Numbered from the stretch's first letter, positions 52,202 to 61,876 are shown. The stretch is DNA of 64,000 bases from Planctomycetota bacterium (GCA_030616775.1 JAUWWQ010000008.1:1-64000), one strand, 5' to 3'. Translations and numbers: made by a program. The notes: generated by a model not told the origin, from the sequence alone.

Positions 52202-54075
52202 TGCACTTGCGTATCCGGCGGCTGGTCGGCGAACAGTCGGACCGCTGCCTGGGGGATCTTCCTGATCTTCTGATAGGTCCAGGGCTGCTCTATGCTGAGA
52301 TAGGCCATCGACCCAACGAATCCAGTGAGTCCCACGAGACAGGTCACGATTAGCGGAGTGACAACCGCCCTGCGAAGGAAGAGGTAGCGCCGGTCCTTTG
52401 CGGTTATGATCTCATCGATAGACTCGAGCAGGGGCAATCCGAGGCTTCGGGCCACCTGCCCGGAGGCCCGGTAAACATGATCGAACACTTCGGCAAGGAC
52501 AACGAACACGACGCCGGTGGCCAGACCTGCCAGAAGGGACAGCAAGACAATGGTCTGGGACTTCGGGGATATGGGGATGCTGCTGCCGCGCGCCGGCTGC
52601 CCTTCGGAAAACTGTAGCAGCCGGTCTTGCTCGATTGCCTTGATAGCCGGCTCGATGCTGGTCAGCGTCGTCTCCAGCCGTCTTTGCTTCTGTTTGGCCT
52701 GTGCTACCAGTCCCGTGATCTCCGCAAATTCCTCCTGTTTGTCGTAGACCTCCCGTTTGGCCTGGCGTAACTGGTTGGTGGCCAGCTCGTTGGTCTGCAT
52801 GCTGATCTCAATGTCCTTGAGCTTGGCCTTTTGGGCGGCAATCTGTACGAGCAACCTGGCACGATCTCCATTGTACGGTTGCCCGGCCAGGACCGCAGTT
52901 GGTGATAGCATCGCCATCGTGTCAAGCGATCCGTTGGTGACCGCGGCGGTATGGTCGATGGCGCGCTGGTGCTCCAGCTCGTCCTGAAGCCAGCGATGCC
53001 GAACCAGGAGCTTTTGGATTTCCGGATGGAGATCGGTCATCCCTCGGGTCGTCCTCAACTCCACAATCTTCTGGTCCACTTCCCGGACTTGACCGCTGAG
53101 CTGATGGGCCTGCGGGCTCAAGTAAACCTCGTTACCGGGAGCCTCACCTTCATCAGCCGGCCCCGGTTCCGAGGCCACCGGCGGCTCCGTCGCGGCCAGC
53201 AACTGCTGCAACGCTGACAGCTCGGCCTCGTATTCTCGTTGCCGCAACTGCAATTCCCGGCGTTCCATTTCCAACTGTGCCAGCTTCAGCGAGATGGCAC
53301 CGGGATTGGTCGGGTCCACGTGGGGATTCTCCAAGCGGAGACGTGTCTCCTCGCGCTGAGTCTTCTTTACTTCCGCCCGTGCTTCTTGGGCTTCCCGCTC
53401 GAAGTAGTCACGCTGACTGGTCAGAAAGTTGTGAATCCAGACCATCGTACGGCGGCCGTAGGTGTGTTTCACCTCGTCGACCAGCTTCCTGCCGATGGTC
53501 GGATCCGGGCCGGTGTATGTGATCCGAATGATGTCGATCTGTTCGCTGGGTGAGACGGTTGAGACCTTAAGCCCGGAGGCGAGCGAACGTGCCAGGGCGT
53601 TGCGCCGTTGTATGGAGGCGCCGGTCATGGTTCCGTCCGGATTACGCTCGAAGTCTTTGGTCAAGCCAAGATTCTCAGCGACCTCGGACATGCACTCGAT
53701 CGAGGTCAGATCCTGCACAATGGTGTTGCGGAAGTATTTGAAGGATGCGGCGCCTGCAGAAATCGGAAGATTCGTCATCACGGGATCGTTTCGGCGCTCG
53801 AAGGACGTAGTGGCTCTGTAAGTCCGCGGATAATAGAGACTCAGAACAAATACGGCGCAGGTCACAATACTGAAGGGGATGAAAAACGCCCAACGATGCA
53901 GTGACAACATCCGCAGGGCGTCGTGCAGTGTTTTGCGAATCTCTGCGAAGGGGCGATCCTCATCGATGATGTGCTCCCCACGACCCAACGAGCCTGCACC
54001 ATTTGGTCGATAACGACCTGAGGAGTACGCTTGCTTCTTTATAAGCCTCCCGCTTTTGTCACGCTTGTGCGGCAT
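52198..54075 (-). CDS. Polysaccharide chain-length/export protein (Wzz/GumC type)
   Basis: 625 residues. N-terminal cytoplasmic stretch, then a transmembrane helix (FFIPFSIVTCAVFVLSLYY). A Wzz-type beta region (TFRATTSFERRNDPVMTN) and a long helical coiled coil (about 200-450) follow, with a second transmembrane helix (TIVLLSLLAGLATGVVFVVLA) and a C-terminal third one (AVVTPLIVTCLVGLTGFVGS). Such GumC/Wzz proteins set chain length and couple polymerisation to export of exopolysaccharide; tyrosine-kinase domains are absent here. The gene ends convergently with the histidine kinase, the stop codons overlapping. It begins the polysaccharide locus. Confidence 0.88.
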   Translation of the reverse strand: MPHKRDKSGRLIKKQAYSSGRYRPNGAGSLGRGEHIIDEDRPFAEIRKTLHDALRMLSLHRWAFFIPFSIVTCAVFVLSLYYPRTYRATTSFERRNDPVMTNLPISAGAASFKYFRNTIVQDLTSIECMSEVAENLGLTKDFERNPDGTMTGASIQRRNALARSLASGLKVSTVSPSEQIDIIRITYTGPDPTIGRKLVDEVKHTYGRRTMVWIHNFLTSQRDYFEREAQEARAEVKKTQREETRLRLENPHVDPTNPGAISLKLAQLEMERRELQLRQREYEAELSALQQLLAATEPPVASEPGPADEGEAPGNEVYLSPQAHQLSGQVREVDQKIVELRTTRGMTDLHPEIQKLLVRHRWLQDELEHQRAIDHTAAVTNGSLDTMAMLSPTAVLAGQPYNGDRARLLVQIAAQKAKLKDIEISMQTNELATNQLRQAKREVYDKQEEFAEITGLVAQAKQKQRRLETTLTSIEPAIKAIEQDRLLQFSEGQPARGSSIPISPKSQTIVLLSLLAGLATGVVFVVLAEVFDHVYRASGQVARSLGLPLLESIDEIITAKDRRYLFLRRAVVTPLIVTCLVGLTGFVGSMAYLSIEQPWTYQKIRKIPQAAVRLFADQPPDTQVH

Positions 54076-54383
54076 ACGCCAAACACTCTGCCCGGTTTCT
54101 GCTTACGCGCCGGGTTGGTTCACTACAAGGATGCACCCCGCCGAACGTCAACACGGCAACCGGTGGGTCCGCCGTGTTGCTCGAGTAGCGCGCGGTCGCG
54201 CCTCTTTTTTCGGACGCCGTGTGGATGCGCTTGAGGCCAAAGAGCCGGTGGGCGACACAGGTCGGTACTGCTGTATCTTACGGTGATATTACAATGGCAT
54301 TACCGGACGGTCAACGTCACCACATTGGTGGGTCGGCCTTCTCCACATCAGCGCACGATTTGGCAGAGTGAAACGGGCAAACG
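54076..54383. other. Intergenic region between Wzz/GumC gene and GT4 gene
   Basis: 308 bases without a gene that I can support. It should contain the promoter of the Wzz-type gene and the end of the glycosyltransferase transcript. No clear terminator seen. Confidence 0.45.
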
Positions 54384-55562
54384 TTACGCGACCGGGGGGC
54401 AGGTCGCTCCACTGATCACACCGGAGGTGGCCCCGTCGGGTGTGACCACCAGCGCCCGGTAGTACGCCTCGTAGGCACGGACCGTCCGATCAAAGTCGTA
54501 CTCTTCGGCACGAGCTCGGGCCGCAGCCGCAAACCCTTGGTGATGGTCTGGATTCCGGGCAAGCAAAGTCAACGCGTCGGCAATTGCGGCACAACTGCAG
54601 GGTTCCACAATGCGTCCGTCAATTCCATTTCGCACCATGCGCGCGTTGTCGCCTACGTCCGTGGCAATCACGGGCAGGCCGGTTGCCATAGCCTCGAGCA
54701 GTGCGTTACTCATCCCCTCAGATGCGCTGCTGCATACATAAGCGTCCATGCATCGCATAAGCGCCGGGACGTCCTCACGCCTGCCGGCGAAGACCACACG
54801 ATTGGCTATGCCTGCCGCGCGGGCCTGCTCGGTTAGCGACGCCCGGAGCGGGCCGTCCCCGACGACGAGTAGTCTGATGTGGGAAACGTATTCAGCGGCG
54901 CAGGCCACCGCCCTAATCAGTGTGGCATGTTGTTTCACCGGCGTCAAAGAGCCCACGGTCCCCACGACGAAGGTCAGGTCATCGAACCCGAAACTGGCCC
55001 GCATCCGCTCCCGTGTACCGTTTTGCAGGCCACCGAATTGGCGCAAGTCAACGCCGTTTCGCAGTACGTCGATCCGGTCTGAGGGGACGCTGGCCTGGTC
55101 GTGGAGTTGCCGCCGACCAGCCTCGGACACGCTCACGAAACGAGCACCGGCAAGCACGGCCCCTCGGGCCCATCGCCGTTGTCGCCTGCTAAACGGCTGC
55201 GTCGTCTCCAAACCGTGAAAGCCAAGCACCAGCCGAGCCCCGGATGTCAAGTACCTGGCGATGATTGCATCGACCCAACATCCCGTGTTGCGAGCATGAA
55301 CCAGTGCGGCCCGATAATCGCGGGTGATTTTTGCGAGCCTAAGTCCGGTCCACCACGATCGCCCAACTACAGCGATTGGTCGGCAGGCCACGTGATCAGG
55401 CAGACGTGTCGACAGGGAGCCCGCACCGCGGAGCGTGACAACAACATGACGAAAGGCTGACGGATCAAAGGCGCGCAACAGGGTCACAAGTGTGCGTTCC
55501 GTACCACCGCCTTCCAGCGAATGGACGACGTGGACAACGACCGGACGGTTAGCAGAGTCCAT
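54384..55562 (-). CDS. Family 4 glycosyltransferase
   Basis: 392 residues from the ATG at 55562 (MDSANRPVVVHVVHSLEGGGTER). Two Rossmann-like GT-B domains. N-terminal domain with GTERTLVTLL and HARNTGCWVDAII; C-terminal domain with RNGVDLRQF, VGTVGSLTPVKQHATLIRAVA and the E-x7-E motif in SSASEGMSNALLEAMATGLPVIATDVG. Transfers a nucleotide-sugar-derived residue to a growing glycan on the cytoplasmic face. It overlaps the O-antigen-ligase-like gene by 14 bases, so both are co-translated. Donor and acceptor unknown. Confidence 0.9.
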   Translation of the reverse strand: MDSANRPVVVHVVHSLEGGGTERTLVTLLRAFDPSAFRHVVVTLRGAGSLSTRLPDHVACRPIAVVGRSWWTGLRLAKITRDYRAALVHARNTGCWVDAIIARYLTSGARLVLGFHGLETTQPFSRRQRRWARGAVLAGARFVSVSEAGRRQLHDQASVPSDRIDVLRNGVDLRQFGGLQNGTRERMRASFGFDDLTFVVGTVGSLTPVKQHATLIRAVACAAEYVSHIRLLVVGDGPLRASLTEQARAAGIANRVVFAGRREDVPALMRCMDAYVCSSASEGMSNALLEAMATGLPVIATDVGDNARMVRNGIDGRIVEPCSCAAIADALTLLARNPDHHQGFAAAARARAEEYDFDRTVRAYEAYYRALVVTPDGATSGVISGATCPPVA

Positions 55563-56910
55563 GTTGCAGACGGCCGAAAACGGCATCCTTCTCGCTTTGG
55601 TATGGGATTTTCGCCAACTCCGGGACTTCAACGCCCGCAGTCGCCTCGCGCAGCACAACGCGGTATAGACACAGTGGCAGAACAAGAATCCACCAGAACG
55701 ATTCGCAATAGAAGCGCTCGGTTCCCAATCCGGTTACGAAATACGTGACAAAGGCAACAAAGAATCCATAGGTGAGCAGCTTCGTCTCGATGGGATGTTT
55801 TGTACTGTTGGCCAGCCTGTTACTGAGAAAAAGGAACCTCAAGGATCCCGCAACCATCAGCAGAAAGACGATGCCGCCGTGGATGCCGAACTCGGTGAAG
55901 CACACCAGTAGCGTGTTGTGCGTTGATCGTTTGTAATAGCGCGGGTTGTAGGATCCAATCACGCGTGGGAAATTGCCGGGGCCGACACCCTGCGGGTTGT
56001 CCGCAAGGACTCTTAGCGAAAGCAGCCAGATTTCGGAGCGGCCGACGGTGGCCGTATCCTGGGCAAGTGCTTCTCTATCGGTGAGCGTTCCCATCCTGTT
56101 CCAGAAATGGTCGTCGGTAAGCGCATACGTGATTGCCGCTCCGGCGATAAGAAGACAGTGGATACGATATCGTCTGGCGCGCGGTGCCATGAGCACGGCG
56201 GCCAGTACTCCACCGACAAGGCCGATAAACGCCGAACGTGTTCGACACAGAATGATCGTGTTGCATGACAACGCCCCGGCTACCGCCGCGAATATGCGCC
56301 ATCTCCACTTGCGAGCAATCAGAAAGGCCGCGCCGATGATGGGCAGTACAGCGGAGAGGTGCGCGGCCAAGCCGGATGTCGTTGAAAAATCCGGACCGCC
56401 GATCATCTCCAGACGCCCGAGGTAAAATGCGGAGGCGGGTGCCGTGAACGCGTCATACCCTACGTATAAGCTTCCCGCGACAAGGGTCCAGGTTACCAGT
56501 TTCAGGTTCTCCCGTGTGGTTGCAAGCCGCCCGAGGATGAGGACGAATAACAGCATCTTCCACATTTTTTCGAAGGCGTAGGCCGAGTCGGTGTTGTAGC
56601 CGTAACCAAGGACCAGGTTCAGCCCGCCAGACGCCACTAGAATCAGTACACCAACCTCCCATAGGGAAACGAAGGGCTTGATTTGGGGCACGTGCTTCCG
56701 ACCGGTAAGCAGCCCCAGGATCGTAAATATGGCCGCAAGTAGGGAGAATCGCATGCCAAGGGCCGCCAGGGGCGCACCCCACCACGTCCACTTCGGGTGC
56801 ATCTGGTAGACCATCAGGTAGTTGAGCACGCCCCAGATTGGGTTCACCAGGGCCATGAGACAGGCGCCCCAAAAAAGGACAAAATAGAGGATGGTTTTAA
56901 GAGGCCACAT
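55549..56910 (-). CDS. O-antigen ligase / polymerase family membrane protein
   Basis: 453 residues with about ten transmembrane helices, e.g. ILYFVLFWGACLMALVNPIWGVLNYLMV and MRFSLLAAIFTILGLLTG. The Wzy/WaaL-like signature appears late: TVGRSEIWLLSLRVLADNPQGVGPGNFPRVIGSYN, then RSTHNTLLVCFTEFGIHGGIVFLLM, with the HN dyad. Acts in the inner membrane, joining lipid-linked oligosaccharide units or transferring them to an acceptor. Whether it is a polymerase (Wzy) or ligase (WaaL) cannot be settled; with a Wzz protein nearby, polymerase is likely. First gene of a two-gene minus-strand unit. Confidence 0.85.
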   Translation of the reverse strand: MWPLKTILYFVLFWGACLMALVNPIWGVLNYLMVYQMHPKWTWWGAPLAALGMRFSLLAAIFTILGLLTGRKHVPQIKPFVSLWEVGVLILVASGGLNLVLGYGYNTDSAYAFEKMWKMLLFVLILGRLATTRENLKLVTWTLVAGSLYVGYDAFTAPASAFYLGRLEMIGGPDFSTTSGLAAHLSAVLPIIGAAFLIARKWRWRIFAAVAGALSCNTIILCRTRSAFIGLVGGVLAAVLMAPRARRYRIHCLLIAGAAITYALTDDHFWNRMGTLTDREALAQDTATVGRSEIWLLSLRVLADNPQGVGPGNFPRVIGSYNPRYYKRSTHNTLLVCFTEFGIHGGIVFLLMVAGSLRFLFLSNRLANSTKHPIETKLLTYGFFVAFVTYFVTGLGTERFYCESFWWILVLPLCLYRVVLREATAGVEVPELAKIPYQSEKDAVFGRLQHGLC

Positions 56911-57080
56911 CTTGCAACTCTACGACGCGGTCACGTTGACGCAGCGCGCCAGTCTCCTCATCCGCGCAACAGTGTTCCGCATCTGCACGAATCGTATGTC
57001 GACAGGATGCGCTGACCGCTAAAGACATGCCTTCCCAAGCGTCGTTCACGAACATGAAACCCCGTCAGGCTGGATCGCCC

Positions 57081-58079
57081 TCAGCGGCGCTCATAGACCG
57101 CCAGCAGGCAGGACTCCGGATAGCACAGGCCGCAGCGTCGCAACAGAAGCCGGAAACACAGCTCGACATATCGCAACCGCCGGAAGCGACCGGATGCCCG
57201 ACAGTCATCCAGGCGAGCAAAGTAACGCTCCTGAAACCCCGCTACGCGAAAAACCTCCGAGAGGCACCTTCTGGTATTCATCCGGTAGACGACCGGGAAG
57301 GTGTCTCTCTTCTCGACCTTCCACATCAGACTCTTCAATCGATGATGAAAGCGAAACGGTATCAACCGTGCGGCGGTGGAGACCGGCGCCCATTTGTTGA
57401 CCGTGTATACGACCACCCGGCTGCCGGGTCGGGTTGAACGCACCAGAGACGCCAGGGCCTTGTGCGGCTCTGCAATGTGCTCTGCCACCATTCGCAGCGT
57501 CACGACGTCGAACGACTCCTCGGTATTGAAGTCTTCAATCGGCTGCTTCACCTTCCGGTGAACGTAGCGGTTCTCGTCCAATGTGTCGGACGGATCGACG
57601 CCTACGAGGAGGCTGCACCGGCACGCCAGGATCTGCGCCAAGCGAGGATTGCTGGGGAATATCATTCGACCACAGCCCACGTCCAGCCATCGCATGCCCG
57701 GTTGGACCAGTTTGGCCACCAAGGCTTCGTAGTAATCGTCCGGATTGAAGTAATCGAAGGCCCACTGCATGCGCGGTGCCCATCCCGTTCGGACCAGGTT
57801 GCCATGTTTGAGCCGAAATGTGCGTTCGAGATCCGCACGCGTTAATGTGATCTCGGCGGGCGCAAGTCGATCCGTCAGGCGCGCGGCGTTACCTGCATTG
57901 CAGACATGTGGTTTACTCGTTATGGAGACGGGGGACATTTGCGCCGGTCTCATAACTTGCGCCAAGGGGCTGTCACTATTAGCCCGGTTCGTCATTAGCT
58001 GTAGGGTCCGGCACTGCACATGAGCCTCGCCCAGAATATCGGTCCTGGTCGGGCTGCGCTTAATCGTTAGGTTTGCCAA
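57081..58079 (-). CDS. Class I SAM-dependent methyltransferase (polysaccharide locus)
   Basis: Up to 332 residues; later Met codons (about residues 29, 43 and 48) could start it. SAM-binding motif I is RWLDVGCGRMIFPSN, and ESFDVVTLRMVAEHIAEPHKAL with PGSRVVVYTVNKWAP gives motifs II/III. The C-terminal helical part is rich in Arg and Leu. Cytoplasmic, presumably methylating a sugar or glycan intermediate. Stands alone on the minus strand, divergent from the next methyltransferase. Confidence 0.83.
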   Translation of the reverse strand: MANLTIKRSPTRTDILGEAHVQCRTLQLMTNRANSDSPLAQVMRPAQMSPVSITSKPHVCNAGNAARLTDRLAPAEITLTRADLERTFRLKHGNLVRTGWAPRMQWAFDYFNPDDYYEALVAKLVQPGMRWLDVGCGRMIFPSNPRLAQILACRCSLLVGVDPSDTLDENRYVHRKVKQPIEDFNTEESFDVVTLRMVAEHIAEPHKALASLVRSTRPGSRVVVYTVNKWAPVSTAARLIPFRFHHRLKSLMWKVEKRDTFPVVYRMNTRRCLSEVFRVAGFQERYFARLDDCRASGRFRRLRYVELCFRLLLRRCGLCYPESCLLAVYERR

Positions 58080-58136
58080 TCTGGATTGTTCACCGGGTTC
58101 AGAATCAGTGCCGATAGCACAGTGTGAGAGCAGCTT

Positions 58137-58148
58137 CCCAGTACTGGG
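58137..58148. promoter_or_regulatory. 12-base perfect palindrome between divergent methyltransferase genes
   Basis: CCCAGTACTGGG lies in the 180-base gap between the two divergent methyltransferase genes (57081-58079 minus, 58266 plus). Such a palindrome in a shared upstream region could be an operator. No protein evidence. Confidence 0.3.
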
Positions 58149-58265
58149 ATCGGGGATACCAATAGTCCGAGCTATTCGAGGACTTGCCGTCTTATCGAGA
58201 CTGCTCGCGGTGATGACGGGGTGAGCAATTCCTGGGGATTACCGTTTCGCTAAAAGGCCGCAGTG

Positions 58266-59099
58266 ATGAAGCTGAGGACGCCTCCTCCACCTGATCGCAC
58301 GGTCCGTCAACTCAAGAACCACTTTGAAGTGGAGAAAGCCATTGCCTCGCGGCTGAAACAAGTCGACCGGGCTGAGCGTGCGCGGATCCACCGCACGATG
58401 TACGACGAGCTGTTTGAGAAGGTCCCCGACCACCCGCGCCTGCGGCGGCGAGAAGATCCCCAGCGTAGCGCCGCCAACAACAGCGCACGACTCAGACTGC
58501 TCAATCGCTTTATCAACAACGGCACGGTGATGGTCGAGTTGGGACCGGGCGACTGCCGGTTGTCCTACGCACTTTGCAGGCACGTGAAGTCTGTTTACGG
58601 AGTCGGTCTCTCCGATGAGCGCGAGGATTATCAGGACGCACCCGAGAACTTCAGGCTTCTGGTCTATGATGGGTACAACCTCGCACTTGAACAAAACTCT
58701 GTAGACATCTTCTTCAGCGACCAGCTCGTCGAACATTTGCACCCCGAGGACACCGCCTTGCACTTCCAGATGGCCAGAAATATCCTTAGAGACGGTGGGG
58801 TTTATGTCTTTTGCACACCGCACAAGTTCACCGGCCCTCACGATATCTCCAAGTACTTCTGCAAAGAACCCCAGGGTTTTCACCTCAAAGAGTGGACCTA
58901 CGCGGAGCTGGTGTCCGTCTTGAGGGAGCTAGGCTACCGTTCCTGGCAGGGTTTCTGGAGCGTCAAGTCACAGTCATTTCGCGTACCGGTCTGGTGCTTC
59001 CTCGTGGTTGAACGGCTGCTGCGTCTGCTTCCCGCCTTCGCCCGCCGTGTGCTGGGGCGGTACCTTCTGGGGAATATCTGCCTGGCTGCTTGGCGATAA
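58266..59099 (+). CDS. Class I SAM-dependent methyltransferase
   Basis: 277 residues from the ATG at 58266 (MKLRTPPPPDRTV), with AAAAGG upstream. SAM-binding motif I is TVMVELGPGDCRLSYALCRHV, a motif II region is NSVDIFFSDQLVEHLHPEDTALHFQ, and GGVYVFCTPHKFTGPHDISKYF follows. The end (PVWCFLVVERLLRLLPAFARRVLG) is hydrophobic and basic and may contact the membrane. Next to the kinase gene on the same strand. Likely glycan or lipid-carrier methylation. See the finding on WbdD-like capping. Confidence 0.84.
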   Translation: MKLRTPPPPDRTVRQLKNHFEVEKAIASRLKQVDRAERARIHRTMYDELFEKVPDHPRLRRREDPQRSAANNSARLRLLNRFINNGTVMVELGPGDCRLSYALCRHVKSVYGVGLSDEREDYQDAPENFRLLVYDGYNLALEQNSVDIFFSDQLVEHLHPEDTALHFQMARNILRDGGVYVFCTPHKFTGPHDISKYFCKEPQGFHLKEWTYAELVSVLRELGYRSWQGFWSVKSQSFRVPVWCFLVVERLLRLLPAFARRVLGRYLLGNICLAAWR

Positions 59100-59197
59100 G
59101 GGCCTGACCATCTATAGCAGCAGTCTGGTTCTCACGTATTCTCTGTAGTTGACATGTAGCTCAGGAGCCGGTCTTTAGCGTCCGATAGTCCAAGAGG

Positions 59198-60358
59198 TTG
59201 CAGAAGTGTGCGCGGCCGAACGGACGGCCGGGCTCCGACGGGACCACTTTGAATGAAACGCGTTTCCTTATGCGATGGGCTGTCGGTAAGAGGCCGGCCG
59301 AGCGGCTGACGCCGGAGCGCCGGCGGCGTTGGACTCAACGTCTGGAGCGCTCATGCCGCGAGCATTGGCCTGATCTTGATGCTGACATCAGCATCACGCT
59401 AAGGCGCCGAGTGTATCGGGGATCCGGCGGCCTGATCCTATGTGGGGTGATACGAGACACACGGGTTTGCCGGTCGTTTTGCGTCAAGTGGTGTCCCGCC
59501 GCGGATGCTACTGCCATGGCACTGACGCTGACGCGCATGAAGTGGTGGCGCCGGCACCATCCTGTGCTATGTCGTAAGGTCGTGAGTATTCTGGCGTTTT
59601 GGCCCGACGAGAAGGTGTTGTTGATGGAGGGGCGCCGCGGTGAACGACTTGGGCGATACTTAGTCAACGGGTTTACACCTGCACCGAGGTCTGCGTCGGC
59701 TCTGGACCGCTACAGTACCGGGCTCGGCGAATGGCTCCGCGCCTTTGCCGGCGGGCATCCCAGATATGGGGCCGACATTGAACCGCTACTGGGTATGCAA
59801 GCCCGACGCCGAGACGACGGCCGGCTTACGGTCAACGCCCGCTGTCTCCTCGAGAAGCGCATCGAGCGCGGCCGGCGGGCTGCCCACGCACTGAGTCGGG
59901 AAGGACTGACATCCGCACGCTCCTGGGCCGATCGCTTCGATCTCGATGCCATCACCGCGGCATTTGGCGATCACGAGCCGGCCGGCTTTATCCATGGGGA
60001 CGTGAAGCCCGACAATGTTCTGATCCGAGACGGTGATCTGACGGTGATCGACTGGTGGACGACGCCGCGGGTGAGCTGGTCACTGGCGGATGTGGCTTCC
60101 TTTGCAGGGAACCTGTGGCTTTATGGCAAATGTCCTGCTGCCGACCGGGTATGGCGTTGCTTCGCACAGGCTTACTACCAGGGAGGATTGGACGATCGAA
60201 CAAGGCAGGCCGTCGATCTTGTGGCTACGATTATGTGTTTGACGGTAGCTGCCGAGAATACCCGGCAATGGTCCCTTAGCAAAATGGTAGTGCGGGGTTG
60301 GTGCCAACGCTTCGCTCGTCGCTTGTTGACCACAGCGAGCCCCATCGCACGAGTGTGA
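59198..60358 (+). CDS. APH/RIO-like kinase in the polysaccharide locus
   Basis: Up to 386 residues; the true start may be TTG 59249 or ATG 59270 (MRWAVGKRPAERL), as no Shine-Dalgarno decides. The C-terminal half has a phosphotransferase (aminoglycoside phosphotransferase-like) core: the catalytic loop FIHGDVKPDNVLIRDGDL and metal-binding VIDWWTTPR. N-terminal part: ILCGVIRDTRVCRSFCVKWCP. Such kinases phosphorylate small molecules or sugars, including terminal sugars of polysaccharides. Followed 13 bases later by a methyltransferase gene. Kinase fold sure; substrate not. Confidence 0.78.
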   Translation: MQKCARPNGRPGSDGTTLNETRFLMRWAVGKRPAERLTPERRRRWTQRLERSCREHWPDLDADISITLRRRVYRGSGGLILCGVIRDTRVCRSFCVKWCPAADATAMALTLTRMKWWRRHHPVLCRKVVSILAFWPDEKVLLMEGRRGERLGRYLVNGFTPAPRSASALDRYSTGLGEWLRAFAGGHPRYGADIEPLLGMQARRRDDGRLTVNARCLLEKRIERGRRAAHALSREGLTSARSWADRFDLDAITAAFGDHEPAGFIHGDVKPDNVLIRDGDLTVIDWWTTPRVSWSLADVASFAGNLWLYGKCPAADRVWRCFAQAYYQGGLDDRTRQAVDLVATIMCLTVAAENTRQWSLSKMVVRGWCQRFARRLLTTASPIARV

Positions 60359-60371
60359 AAGGGCTGCAAAA

Positions 60372-61151
60372 GTGGCGCTTACAAAGAACGTGGATGACAA
60401 CCGCCTGCAGCAGCTCAAACACTCCCTGCGCAACTCATACACCAAACAGTCCGCGACCTACGATGCCCAGCGGACCATCAGCGCCAACGGAAAGTTCTTT
60501 TTTGAAGTGGCCTATCAGACAATTGATGAAATGATAGGCCCCACGAATGAAGATACGGTCCACGTCGACATGCCCTGTGGAACTGGACGTTTCCTGTTCT
60601 ATCTGCGCGATCGCGGACGAACCCACAAGATGTTCGGGGTCGACCTTTCCCCGGGGATGCTCCGAACCTGTCAGCACAAGGCAGGAGAACATTCAAAGAC
60701 CTTGTTGCTGGTAATGGGGGATGCCTTCCGGCTTCCTCTGGCCAATGACAGCATCGACATCCTGACAAGCATGCGTTTCTTTCACCTTTTCCCGCGGCGT
60801 TACTGGCCGGCGATACTTGCGGAAATGCATCGCGTTATTCGCCCCGGAGGCTTTCTTATCGCCGAGATGCGGAACCTGTTTCGCGGTGTGGCCGGCGCGT
60901 TGTACGTGGAGTACCGGGATCGCTGGTTCCACGGCGGTCGACGGCGTTCGTATGTCTGGCCGCACCAGGTTCGTAGCCTGTTCCGCCGGTGGTCGTGCGT
61001 TGAGAGTCGAGGTGTCGGTCTGGACGGCTTGGCGCGCCTGTCTACCGTGGCACCGGGACCGGCGCGCCACCTGCACGGTCTGACCAGGTATCCGCTCTGC
61101 CGGCACCTTGCCAAGGAGCTGGTCGTCAAGGCCTACAAGCCGCTTCGCTGA
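60372..61151 (+). CDS. Class I SAM-dependent methyltransferase
   Basis: 259 residues from GTG 60372. Motif I is VHVDMPCGTGRFLFYLRDRG, motif II MFGVDLSPGMLRTC, then NDSIDILTSMRFFHLFP and VIRPGGFLIAEMRN. A clear Rossmann-like MTase. Starts 13 bases after the kinase gene and its stop (TGA) overlaps the ATG of the next gene, so kinase, methyltransferase and thymidylate-kinase-like protein form one coupled unit. Confidence 0.87.
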   Translation: MALTKNVDDNRLQQLKHSLRNSYTKQSATYDAQRTISANGKFFFEVAYQTIDEMIGPTNEDTVHVDMPCGTGRFLFYLRDRGRTHKMFGVDLSPGMLRTCQHKAGEHSKTLLLVMGDAFRLPLANDSIDILTSMRFFHLFPRRYWPAILAEMHRVIRPGGFLIAEMRNLFRGVAGALYVEYRDRWFHGGRRRSYVWPHQVRSLFRRWSCVESRGVGLDGLARLSTVAPGPARHLHGLTRYPLCRHLAKELVVKAYKPLR

Positions 61152-61843
61152 TGTTGCTGATCACCTTTTCAGGATTGGACGGGAGTGGGAAGAGCACACA
61201 CGTGGCCCGCACGGCCGATTATTTGTCACGGCGGGGCTATCGCGTAGGTGTACTGCCGGCGGCGCGCATTTCCGCCGGCGGGATACTGGTCGTGGCGAGC
61301 CACATATTGCAGCGTCTGACTCCAAGGGCACGACAAGCCAAGAAGCAGACCACATCGGCGCAATCACAACACCAAGCGTATGCCGTAGGTCCGGCCGTCC
61401 GGCCCGGCTGGAGACAGCGGGCAGTGAGCCTCACAAGGCTGATCGTTTATCCACTTGACTGCCTTGCTCTTTTCTTATGGATCCGACTGTTGCATTGGCG
61501 GGGATACACCGCGGTTGTGTGTGACCGTTATATCTACGACAAGATGGCCAACCTGCCGAAGGCGAACGGTACGCTTGGGCGGCTGATGTGCCGGCTTGCA
61601 CCAAAACCCCGCGTTGCGTTCTTGATCGACACCTTGCCGGAGGTGGCCCGGCGGCGACGTGAGGAGCATGACGCCAGTTACTATGCAGCGAAGTATGCTG
61701 GTTACCGGCAATTGATCAGCGCACGGCGCGAACTGACATCCATACCCAGCACGACGATCGAGGAGACACAAGAAGCTGTGGAACGGGTCATTGATGCCTG
61801 CATCGCCCAACAGCCAATCGCCTTCACCTACCGGACAGCGTGA
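61151..61843 (+). CDS. Thymidylate-kinase-like P-loop protein
   Basis: 230 residues. P-loop ITFSGLDGSGKSTHVAR near the start and the DR(Y) motif VVCDRYIYDKMANL. A predicted membrane-like or hydrophobic insert (LIVYPLDCLALFLWIRLLHW) replaces part of the lid region, absent from true Tmk. Similar proteins occur in polysaccharide loci of many bacteria with unknown role; it may phosphorylate a nucleotide-sugar or glycan terminus. Translation is coupled to the preceding methyltransferase by a TGATG overlap. Confidence 0.82.
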   Translation: MLLITFSGLDGSGKSTHVARTADYLSRRGYRVGVLPAARISAGGILVVASHILQRLTPRARQAKKQTTSAQSQHQAYAVGPAVRPGWRQRAVSLTRLIVYPLDCLALFLWIRLLHWRGYTAVVCDRYIYDKMANLPKANGTLGRLMCRLAPKPRVAFLIDTLPEVARRRREEHDASYYAAKYAGYRQLISARRELTSIPSTTIEETQEAVERVIDACIAQQPIAFTYRTA

Positions 61844-61876
61844 TCCAACGGCCAACCGGACTGGCCCGCTTGCGGC

